Origin: Sphaerosporella brunnea | Lineage: Eukaryota > Ascomycota > Pezizomycetes > Pezizales > Pyronemataceae | DNA length: 64,000 nt | Direction: 5' to 3' | Assembly (NCBI GenBank): GCA_008704415.1 | Contig: VXIS01000114.1 | Location: 1 to 64,000 of the forward strand | Shown: in pieces, positions 1-9,265 of the stretch | How positions within the stretch are numbered: position 1 is the stretch's first letter | Layout of the letters: each line of letters begins with the position of its first letter | Made by a program: the position numbers and the translations under genes | The notes under the pieces: generated by a model | What the model was told of the DNA's origin: nothing | What the model saw: the letters and a program-made list of their open reading frames with translations, nothing else | Database searches by the model: none

Positions 1-1671
1 AAAAAAACCAGGCTTTTCAACCCCACATCTCGCCAGCGCGCGGGCTCTCCTTAGCCGAGAAACGGAAAAACCTCAACCAACCCATGTCTTCCGAGGAGCC
101 ATTCACCCGATTCCTGCATCCAAACGGCGGTGCAAAGCCGGAAAAAGCTTTTCTGGCGATACGCAAGCCAAGCCCCTTGGGAGTAGTTCTCTTGAAGTTG
201 GAGAAACCGCGGGGGAGGGCAAATTACAAACCTGGGGATTTACACAGCTCCTTGTATGTATGCTGCTTGGCGCCGAATGGCGCAAGTCACTGCGCGTCAT
301 GTGCTGCGACATGACACCAAGAAGCTTACTCGATCGAATGGTTGTCATGAACTTGGCCCGACGGACAAGGCGGACTTCGATGAGTTTTTGCTCGAGGTTC
401 ACACGTTTTGCCGCTGGGGAAACCGGAGAGGGTGGTGGGCTGGAGGCGCCTGTGAGAAAGCCTAGCGCTGAAACCACGGCAGTGTGCAGCTGGATTAGAT
501 ACTGCATCTGGCAGTCGTACAGTAGCAGAGTACACATATCTATGCACATCCATAATCCATGCGGAGACTCGTCGCAACCTCGTGTTGATGGGAACGACTT
601 GCCTGCCTGTTTGGACACAGGTGCAACTGGAACGAGAGCCGCTGGTTTCCCCGGTTCCTCCCTCCATGTTTTTTTTTTCGCTGACGGCGCTAAAGCTGGC
701 AGTCAGAGCCGGAAAGTGTCGATCATTCACTTTATCCGTAGTTAGGATGGTTACCATTAAACGTTCGTTAGGCGGCAGCTGATACAGCAATCGTTGCCTT
801 CCACAGTTGGTGAACCAGGCTTGACACACCTAAGTGCATAGCCATGTATCTATCACAGCAACCACCTCGTAAAAAGGCGATCGGCATTCAAATGGTCCGC
901 CAGCACCACGGCCGGCTTCCCCGCATCTGACCAGTGAGCTAAATTGCAATTTCAACTCGCGGCCAACGCGGGGGGCGGGTGGGGGCATAACCAGACCGCC
1001 ACACAAAACGTTGCGTGCCGATCACTGAGCCATTCGTTATGTGCCCGCATTCACTGCACTCGCTTTGGGGGATTTCGGTGAGTGAGCAGAAAATCTGTTC
1101 CAGCTTCCTCCAGAAACACAAATGACGACCGAGGTGTGGCCAGTTACACAAGACCTGTGCATATCGAATACGCAGCGCTCTCGGGTCTCACGACATATGC
1201 ATCTGTGCAGCCCGCTGCGGGAACGTGTTGACGCGCAGGTTTCGACGCCTCTCCCTTTTGCAGCGGCGCGGGAGAACGGAACATGCAAAAAGCAAAGCTC
1301 CAACAGATCTGCCCACCGCCAGCCAGCCAGCCACAGCCCGCCACCGAACTGCTTTGCTTCCATTCCTCCCGGGTAGGCCCCGGCCGCCCCACCGTCTGGG
1401 GAACCTTGCTGCAGCCAAGGATCAGGTCTCTGCCTCGTATCACTGAGCATGTATGTTTGCATTCATTGCATGCGTTCAAGGCCAATCTATCGGGCTTTTT
1501 GCCCCCCCTCACCCCCCCCATGGCCACCACATCCACCTCTCATTGCAGGCCACCTCCGGGACCTATTTAAGCAGCGCAGAACGCCCCACCTCGTTTCTTC
1601 CGAGAGCTCATCACCGGAAGCACTCCCTCTGAGTCGATCTTGTAGTTTTTCTGCAGCGAATCGACTTTCCG
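1..1671. other. Intergenic, no gene recognised
   Basis: Overlapping ORFs occur on both strands, but none resembles a known family and none has a convincing splice structure. The part next to the transporter start is pyrimidine-rich on the + strand, with a weak TATA-like stretch (tatttaa, 1564-1570) about 100 bp before the ATG. It is probably promoter plus 5' UTR of the transporter. Confidence 0.5.
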
Positions 1672-3965
1672 ATGGCGGACGAAAAGATCGGAGCGGTTCA
1701 CGCCAATGATCCCGCTCATGCAGAGCACCGGGGCAACCTGAACCATGTTGACCTCAACGCGAACGTCGAGGCTAGGTAACGGCGAACACGGGGATACGAG
1801 GTTGCAGCGAATATACTGACTGAAGAAGGATTCAAAACCCGCTGGCCGACATTCCTCGCGACGAGTTGCTGCGCCAGGTCGACGCCTTCTCCGATGAGAA
1901 CGGACTTGAAGAAATCCAGCCGCTGCTGAGGAAGGGCGCGCTGGTGGCACAGAACCCTACACATTTCGAGAGCATCGAGGAGCTCACCGAGGCGGAAAAA
2001 GTGCACCTCCGCTTTGAGGTCACGCACAAGTGGAAACACCCCAAAGCGCTTTACCTCACTATCATCATTTGTAGTGTTGGTGCGGCTGTTCAGGGATGGG
2101 ATCAGGCAAGTTCTACATTCATCTGTGGGTGCGCAGAGTGAGAGAGATCGGCAGCTGACTGGCAGTGCCCCCAGACCGGTTCGAACGGTGCCAATCTCAG
2201 CTTCCCCCAGGAATTCGGCATCGGTGCTGGCCACGACCCCACGTCACCGAACTACGACAGAGATAATTGGATTGTTGGACTTGTCAATGCTGCCCCTTAC
2301 ATCGGTTCTGCTTTCATGTGAGTAGTGTTTGTGCAGGTGTTTTGTGTGTTATGTTGCTTACACCAGGCTATAGAGGATGCTGGCTCTCGGATCCCATCAA
2401 CTTCTACCTTGGACGACGTGGAACGATCTTTATCAGTGGTGTTTTCTGTCTCTTGACGCCAATTGGCGGTGCGCTCGCTCAGAACTGGCACGAACTGTTC
2501 GCCACACGTATCTTGATGGGCATCGGGTTTGGTTCTCCAAGTTCCAGAAACCGGGAACACAGTTGGCTGATCTTCCACTCAGAATGGGCTTAAAAGGTGC
2601 TTGCGTCCCTATTTTTGCTGCAGAGAACGCGCCAGCTGCAATTCGTGGTGCGCTTGTCATGACATGGTAGGGCATCAACACTGTCAAACATCGGGAAGTG
2701 CATTCTAATGAGGACTCAGGCAAATGTGGACCGCCTTCGGTATCTTCTTGGGATTCTGTGCCAATCTCGCCGTCTATGATGTGGGACGCATTGCGTGGCG
2801 CTTGCAAATTGGTTCCGCTTTCATTCCAGCCATTCCTCTCACCCTTGGAATCTTCTTCTGCCCGGAATCCCCTCGTTGGTATATCAAAAAGAGGCGGTAT
2901 CTCGATGCCTATAAGTCCCTCAAGAGGCTGCGAAACAGCGAGCTCCAGGCTGCCCGGTAAATACCTCCTCATATTAAACACTGCAGTCACTGACATGACC
3001 TCAGTGATCTCTACTATATCCAGGCCCAGGTTGAGATCGAAACCGCTGTCGTTGGAAAGACCAACTACGTGACCAGGTTTATCGAGCTGTTCACCGTCCC
3101 ACGTGTCCGCCGAGCAACTCTCGCCGCGTTTACCGTCATGATTGGCCAGCAAATGTGCGGTATCAACATCATCGCTTTCTATTCCTCCACCATTTTCGTC
3201 GAGGCCGGTGCCTCCCAGAAGAACGCTTTGCTGGCTTCGTTCGGATTTGGTCTGGTGAACTTCGTCTTTGCATGGCCGGCTTTCTTCACTATTGATACTT
3301 TCGGACGTCGTTCCTTGCTCCTTTTCACGTTCCCTCAGATGGCTTGGACACTTCTTGCCGCTGGATTCTGCTTCTACATCCCGGAAGCGAACAAGGCACA
3401 CTTGGGAATGATCGCATTCTTCATCTTCCTCTTCGCCGCCTTCTACTCGCCTGGTGAAGGGCCAGTACCCTTCACCTACAGCGCCGAAGTGTTCCCACTG
3501 TCTCACCGAGAAGTCGGTATGGGCTTTGCCGTTGCGACGTGTCTCTTCTGGGCGGCCGTGCTCTCGATCACCTTCCCCCGGCTGCTCCAGGCGTTCACGC
3601 CGGTTGGTGCATTCGGCTTTTACGCCGGATTGAACGTAGCTGCGTTCTGCATGATCTTCCTATTTGTAAGTTTTCCAGGTTCCAACCTTAATCCGATCCC
3701 TGTTCTCCGAGCCGTGTTGCTGACTGGATTGCAGGTGCCTGAGACCAAACAGCGCACCCTCGAGGAATTGGACTACATCTTTGCCGTGCCACTCAGGAAG
3801 TTCATCAAGTATCAGACGTCGGTGGCGCTGCCGTGGTGGTTCAAGCGCTACGTTCTGATGCAGAAGAACTCGCGGTGCGAGCCACTCTACCACTTTGACC
3901 GTGGCGTTGCGGGCGCGCAGAGCCAGAGCGAACTGGACGACAAGGAAGAGGCACGAAGTAACTGA
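1672..3965 (+). CDS. MFS sugar/H+ symporter (fungal sugar-porter family)
   Basis: A plasma-membrane transporter of the major facilitator sugar-porter family. It is assembled from eight exons: 1672-1775, 1829-2105, 2175-2317, 2374-2526, 2583-2666, 2720-2956, 3005-3665 and 3735-3965. The lengths add up to an open 629-residue protein. The N-terminal ~90 residues are hydrophilic. Then come [15 protein letters not shown] (first extracellular loop), the loop motif YLGRRGT after TM2, PESPRWY before the central loop, [14 protein letters not shown] in TM7 and [12 protein letters not shown] at the C terminus. The last four are hallmarks of sugar porters. The intron after exon 2 appears to use a GC donor (GCAAGT). 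The N-terminal layout resembles a fungal hexose/polyol-like clade, so the substrate is probably a hexose or polyol, but it cannot be read from the sequence. Family assignment is firm; exon borders are inferred from reading frame. Confidence 0.9.
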
Positions 3966-4393
3966 TAGGGTGGGGGTGATTGTAATGTGTCCACGAAAAA
4001 GTTGTATTGGTTGTATGTACCTACGAATAAAATGATAACTCTAATTGGCTGGGAATTGCCTCACCCTCACCGGTACGTCGTACAAAGCCGGGCGCATCAC
4101 GCGCGTAGAGGATACCCGCCGCGATGCAGCTCTTGGCGTGTCCTTCCCCTTCAAATCGTGCTTATCTCACATCACATCATCACATCACGGCTTGTGCAAC
4201 GCAACATGCGCTCTGTTACTGGAAACAGAAGTCGTTCCCTTCCCACTCGGTGGTGCCCGGTTCCTGCAAAGATCTGCACCTTGGTTTTGGGTAATGATGA
4301 GGGGTTCGCCGGCCCGTCGTGCTCGGCATGTGAAACGCCCCAGCATCCAGTGTTTCTCCACCAATATTGTTGGAAAATCAGAATACAAGATAG

Positions 4394-4484
4394 GTCAGAA
4401 TGTCGGAGTGGTTAACGAGTGAGACTTGAATTCTTCAGATATCTCATGCCTTCGGGCGCGCAGGTTCGAATCCTGTTTCTGACG
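4394..4484 (+). tRNA. tRNA-Ser(UGA) with a 10-nt intron
   Basis: The acceptor arm GTCAGAA (4394-4400) pairs perfectly with TTCTGAC (4477-4483), followed by discriminator G (4484), as expected for serine tRNA. The anticodon stem TGAGA (4420-4424) pairs with TCTCA (4442-4446) only if the 17-nt loop contains an intron. Reading CT-TGA-A then removing 4431-4440 gives a normal 7-nt loop with anticodon UGA. The long variable arm (GCCTTCGGGC) and the T-loop GGTTCGAATCC agree with a class II tRNA. A T-run directly downstream is a Pol III terminator. tRNA-Leu was considered, but the discriminator G and the anticodon favour Ser. Confidence 0.9.
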
Positions 4485-4488
4485 GTTG

Positions 4489-4501
4489 GTTTTTTTTTTT
4501 T
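4489..4501 (+). terminator. Pol III oligo-T terminator of tRNA-Ser
   Basis: A run of T residues begins a few bases after the tRNA-Ser discriminator base. Confidence 0.8.
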
Positions 4502-6497
4502 CAACCTTTTAGGTTAAGTTTGGAGAGCCGCTAGGTTGCGGTACTACCGTATCGTCTGTGTCTTGAGCAACGCGGGGGTGTTGCCAAGCTATCAAAAAGT
4601 TAATTTTTAAAGACTCGCGCGCGGGCGATGCTGTATCTATAGTGCAGGCACTTATAAACCTCGTTGTCGCACGTCCCCGGTTGGTGAAGATGGGTGGAGA
4701 TGGACGACCATAATGAACGCAGTTATCCCCGCGTGCGAACTCTGAGCAGACACCACGTTTCTCGACCAAACAAGATGCGCTCTATGATTCTACGTGGTGC
4801 AGCTCCACCGGTTTAACACCGTTGTACTCTGGTTATGGGGTCGCAACTATGGATTGTGAAAAGCTTGGACCAGCTGAATGGCAACCACTTGCCAACATCT
4901 TGAGGGTGAACTCGGTCCGAGCATTGAGGTTCTTTCGTCATGACTTTGATCCATAATGCCGGCTGCTCCCAGCTTCGTATACCACTGGTACAACGACCCT
5001 CCAGCAGCAGCAACTTGAACACAATGGGCAAGCCGAACAAAAGAAAGGTACAATCACGACAAGCGGGTGCCATCAGCGCATCTCGGACTTGGAAACGCAG
5101 TTGTCTCGGCGATGCCGAGTCTCTCGGCGGCGGTGAATCTCTCGGCGCAGCCTGACTTTAAAGGTCAGCGTAGTCGGATTGAGGGGATTGTCGAGGATGC
5201 GGGACACCTAGTAACGTTCTATCCTAAGTTTCCACTGCGAACTTAACTGGATCGGATATTACTGGGGCACTATGCCCGGACGCACTGCAACTGCACTCTG
5301 CCCGGTATTTAACCCTTCCTCGGTAATGCAACAGTAGCTAACAGCCATCAGGTCTTATGGAGGCAGTCCCTGAAGCTTTGGAGTCTGTGGAGCCATCGCT
5401 CATTTTCAAGTACTGGCGACGAACTCAGCGTGTTATCCAGGCATAGGGAAGGTGCCACCTTTGGAGACGAGGAGTACAGAGCGCGGGTCTATACCAGTCA
5501 CTGGCGGGTCTTACAGCGAGAGCCAGGCGCAGATGGGCAATAAATTGATTATTGGGGTCACGGTCCACCTGGCCCCAGCGTTCGCTCTGAACTTTGGTCC
5601 CCACCACTTCGTACCCTTTGACCACCATCTACACTGTGTCCGCTGCTTACTTTCCGACGAAAATATCCGTGCGACAACTAGGTCTATAGCTGCCTGCACC
5701 ATACCTCCATCCCGTCGCCCCGCCACTGGCAGCGATACTCCATTAAGAATCCCGCCACTATCCCCACCGTTGTGGCGTGCGGTTTCCCATGATGAGGTTT
5801 TCTTAAAAGCCATTTTCAGCCTTTCGGCCTGCTCTTGCCTCAAAAACTAAGATAGGAATCAGCGTCCCCGTCTATTTCAATCCAGTCTGCCTAGGGTTTT
5901 TGATGTTCGGCATGGTGTTTGTTTGTTTTACTGGCAATTTCGCCGGCGGGTACATATGAAATGTGGTGGTGAAGGTGTTGCCGGTGACTCCTCGTGTCAC
6001 GAAATCATAATTTCTACGTCATTACCAGCTTTTTTCTAATCATCGTCCGGCCAACTGCCTGGCGCCACAGAGCCGCCGTGCGAAAACAGCGGCTTGGCCA
6101 AACGCTCTTGCGCCCGAACCTTCCATATCGCTAGGTTCGTCGGTTTCGTTTCGTTTCAATCATATTGCATTCGGCCGCTAGGTTCGTCGGTGAAATGTAG
6201 GATTATTGATTTGGTTTGCTGCCTCCGCCCGACTCTGGCAACAATGGTGTACCGTGTCCAATCTTCATACAGCCCAGCCTAACGCTGGATGGCTATGGAG
6301 AACACTGCTGTACGCCTCTACATGCAATAGATCACCTTGACCTACGAAGGATGCTGGCCTAGGTACTCCACCTAACACGGTTTCTTGACAAAATTGGCCT
6401 CGTTTTTTGCCCCCCCCCCCCCAATAGGTGGGTAATTTGGTCTTCTCTTTCACCACTGCACTCACAGAGTTTTTCCCACTCGTTCATCACAAGGCCT
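4502..6497. other. Intergenic, no gene recognised
   Basis: No family-level similarity seen. A short similar sequence occurs in opposite orientation at about 4630-4690 (- strand) and 5660-5710 (+ strand): cgtgcgacaac, then aggt.tata, then gcctgcac. It may be a decayed repeat. A run of 14 C lies near 6408-6421. Confidence 0.4.
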
Positions 6498-6763
6498 ATG
6501 GATCTAAAGGCAAGTAAATCACCATTCTTCTATGCTCTGTCGAAGGAAGCTAACTAAACACTAGAATCTCGGTCAATCCGTGATAACATTTCTCCATTTG
6601 GCTCACCAACCGGTGATTACCAAGGAATTAACCAAACGCAACGTTGTTTTATCAAAACGCCGTTGGAACTCAAGATTGAGCAGAAAATATGTACCACTGC
6701 GAGCACTGCCACTACCAGTTCAGAGGGCGTATGGTGTCGAGCATGTTGGAGTTTTATTCGACA

Positions 6764-6771
6764 GTTCTGAA
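6764..6771. repeat. hAT target-site duplication, left copy (gttctgaa)
   Basis: The 8-mer gttctgaa directly precedes CAGTGTTCC at the left end of the element and recurs directly after its right end at 7322-7329. Eight bp is the duplication length of hAT transposons. Confidence 0.9.
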
Positions 6772-7321
6772 CAGTGTTCCTAATAGCCAGCCCGCCCGTC
6801 GGGCGGTGTTTGGGCTGTTTGGGCTGCCAAGGAAGCCGGGCGGGCTGTTTGGGCTGAAGAAATTCTACGGGCTGGCGGGCGGGCTGCCACACAGGTAGTA
6901 CAAGTAGAAAAATTCAATTTTTTGCAACGCAATATGGCGGTTGCCCCGCGCCTACACTGTGCTAAAGAAAATGTCTCCGTTGTCCCGCACCTACACTGCC
7001 TGAAAAAAAACATCCCCTTTCCTGAACGGGGTCCACCGAGGCCTGAACGGCGTCCACCGGGTGCAATCCCAGCGACGCAGGATTGGTAGGCATATTGGCG
7101 TTGAGTGGGGCGTTGAAAGAATGATTGCCTGGTCAACGGACGCTGTTGGCGGCACCCCTCTAAGTACGCGGCTCACTATCTATCACTCGGTAGTTATACA
7201 GCCCACAGCCCGCCCGTGGCAATTTTAGACAGCCCGGCGTAACACGGCAACCGCCAGGCTGTGGCTCTTTCGCAGCCCGCCCGACCAGCCGGGCTTTTCC
7301 GGCTGGCTATTAGGAACACTG
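6772..7321. mobile_element. Non-autonomous hAT element (550 bp)
   Basis: The left end CAGTGTTCCTAATAGCCAG and the right end CTGGCTATTAGGAACACTG are inverted repeats. They start and end with CAGTG/CACTG, as in many hAT transposons. Subterminal regions are rich in GCCCG/CGGGC repeats in both orientations, typical transposase-binding-type sequence. No transposase is encoded inside. A perfect 8-bp target duplication flanks the element. A related right end lies at about 61870-62006. Confidence 0.9.
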
Positions 7322-7329
7322 GTTCTGAA
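7322..7329. repeat. hAT target-site duplication, right copy (gttctgaa)
   Basis: Identical to the left copy at 6764-6771; the split reading frame resumes immediately afterwards. Confidence 0.9.
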
Positions 7330-7590
7330 GCAGAAATGGTCATCAATTCCCTTGTTAAGTATTATGGTGGGGCTCAATTTCCAGCAGACCTCCAGGAGCG
7401 TGATATACTATATCACGACGGGACATCCCGGAGCTCTTACATCACATATTATCTACTCACCCCCGCTGTAGACATGACTGGAATGTTGTACCACGTTCTC
7501 TTCACGGAAAACTTTCGAAAAGTTGACATTATCGACGGAGGCACACATCAGATGGCCATAGATTTCATCTGGTTGGAATCACTGAGGTGA

Positions 7591-7888
7591 TTGATTGAAT
7601 GTTTCTGTGTTTACTTTGTTCAATTGTACCATGATGGTACACAACAAGTCTATAGAAATGTTACAGGCGATCGATAGAAAGGAATTTCTTTGTCTGAATG
7701 ATCACAATGCGAACGAGAGAGGACACGACAGGGCTCGCAGTTCCACAGGAGACGGATGGTCCTAAACGATCGGGGCCCAGGCTCTGTTTAGACGTCGTAC
7801 CGAGGATAGTGCTCTCGACTAACACCCAATCCACCTTGAGGTAGGCTGGACCAGGGCCGCCATCGTATGACATAGCGCGTTGCCCCTG
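7591..7888. other. Intergenic, no gene recognised
   Basis: AT-rich just after the interrupted ORF, then mixed composition. No recognisable coding sequence, RNA gene or mobile-element end was seen. Confidence 0.4.
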
Positions 7889-8017
7889 GGCGTTGACGTC
7901 GGCGCCTGTTCTGGTGTTTTGGTCCGTTCAGCTAGCCGCGCCGTTTGGTGCGGGAGAACGTACCGGGTCACGCACTGGGTTGCTTGGTTGGGCGGAACAG
8001 GCGCCGACGTCAACGCC
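7889..8017. repeat. Perfect 23-bp inverted repeat with 83-bp spacer
   Basis: The arm at 7889-7911 (ggcgttgacgtcggcgc and six further bases) is the exact reverse complement of 7995-8017. The core gacgtc and ggcgcc sites are themselves palindromic. No target duplication is evident, so the nature of the element (MITE, transcription-factor site cluster or hairpin) is open. Confidence 0.75.
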
Positions 8018-8328
8018 GAAGGCGGCTAATTACGCGCTCCTGGCGGCAGCCAAGAACGGCCATTCTCATCGACCACGGAGTCGGCATGAAGAAAACAACG
8101 GCTTGCACACGGTAATATCGATAGCATGTAAAAGCTGCTGCAAGCAGACGCGGCTATTTCAACATTTATAGATGCGTTTAGTCACCACTACTCTTCTCCT
8201 GAGCAGTCCCATGCGAAGAAATGAGCACGCGGATAACCAGATTGCTCATGTGCGAACAGATTTTCGCCCGCTCCCTCTCTCCACTCCTTGCTTCTCTTCT
8301 TTCCCTAAGCAGTAGATAGTCGATCCAC

Positions 8329-8438
8329 TAGGGGGTCTCAATAACCTCCGTTCTCCACGTACATTGTTGAAAGAGTGAAGCTTTTGTGTGTACGTTCCCG
8401 CAATGTACGTCGCGAACGGAGGTTATTGAGACCCCCTA
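8329..8438. mobile_element. Short palindromic MITE with TA flanks
   Basis: TA followed by gggggtctcaataacctc and further bases (8329-8353) is mirrored exactly at 8414-8438, ending in TA. The interior continues as an imperfect hairpin (acgtacattg / caatgtacgt). The core is about 106 bp. TA duplications with inverted ends suggest mobilisation by a Tc1/mariner/pogo-type transposase. No coding capacity. Confidence 0.7.
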
Positions 8439-9265
8439 ATAGATCTCCACCTTATCGTGCCGCTACGCGACGCACCCGTGCCACAACAGGTCCTCGCGCT
8501 TTCGAGTGATTGACCGATAGATCGATTGGCTCTGTGAAGTGGGGTTTTCCATTTAGGACACCGACCCCCGACAAGGCTAGGATACCCAAGTACCAACTCG
8601 CCTGCGGGTCTGAGCGGTTACCGTCTCTGATTGTGCACGACTCATCACACGCAGGCCCCGAGTTCCACGGCTTGTGCAACCCCAATGAGTTATGTGGAAT
8701 GTGACGAACAAGGCGCAGCAAAAGCATGTTTCTGAGGCTGCCCTAAGAACATTGACCGCATGACATGGAGACTTCGCGAAACGCTTCTCCCCGCTCCAGC
8801 AAATTTTTCCGTACTGGCGATGCTGTGGACTTTAGTGGTTGTGGTATTGTGGTAGGAAGGTAGTACGGCAACTTCAGCGCTATTGCATGAGGAATCACTC
8901 GCTGTCGCGATCCCGCCTGGATTATCGCACCCGCTATTTCACAGCGGCGACTGTTGCAAATTACATAGGGAACTGTCACAACATAACGAAGTATTGGTAG
9001 ACCACGCGGTTACGGCTGCAAAACCAATTTCTAGCCCAAGGGCCCTTAAATTCCTTGAGAACTGCACACAGTACCGCCGCTATAAAAGTCAACCCCACCA
9101 AATCCCCCGTGAGAGCCGTACCAAATAAAGGAACCCCAAGCAAGAGTACGAAAGAAAGAATAACAGGTAAAAAAAAATTGACCCGCTGACCACGTCCCAG
9201 AAAAACTAACAAAGACAGAATCCCGACAAAATGCCAATCCGTCCCATAACTCCGGGCCACCAGAA
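8439..9265. other. Intergenic; 3' flank of the IRG-like gene
   Basis: No supported gene. A 94-codon minus-strand ORF directly after the IRG-like stop codon (9260 to 8976) is rich in Leu/Phe/Val. It is probably a by-product of a T-rich 3' UTR. Confidence 0.4.

Larger units (their letters stand above)
6498..7590 (+). pseudogene. Small gene of unknown function interrupted by an hAT element
   Basis: A reading frame starting at ATG 6498 (MDLK), with a probable small intron (GCAAGT donor at 6510; acceptor CTAG at 6561-6564 after a gctaacta branch site), runs in frame through 6771. A 550-bp hAT element plus one copy of its 8-bp duplication lies there. The same frame resumes at 7330 and ends with a stop at 7588-7590. 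Ignoring the insertion, the product would be about 160 residues; motifs after the junction include EAEMVINSLVKYYGG. I do not recognise the family. In the present sequence the frame stops just inside the element. The gene is therefore broken, unless the element is spliced out as an intron, which the flanking GT and CAG would allow in frame. Confidence 0.45.

Noticed and set aside
103..829. ORFs of 161-171 codons near the left edge
   Set aside because: Several overlapping frames on both strands, low-complexity composition, no recognisable domain.
4630..5710. Weakly similar sequence in opposite orientation at 4630-4690 and 5660-5710
   Set aside because: Only ~35 bp of imperfect similarity; too little to call an element without a genome-wide search.
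8976..9260. 94-codon hydrophobic ORF directly downstream of the IRG-like stop codon (minus strand)
   Set aside because: The Leu/Phe/Val richness follows from T-rich 3' UTR sequence. No splice sites connect it to the upstream gene in a convincing way and no family is recognised.
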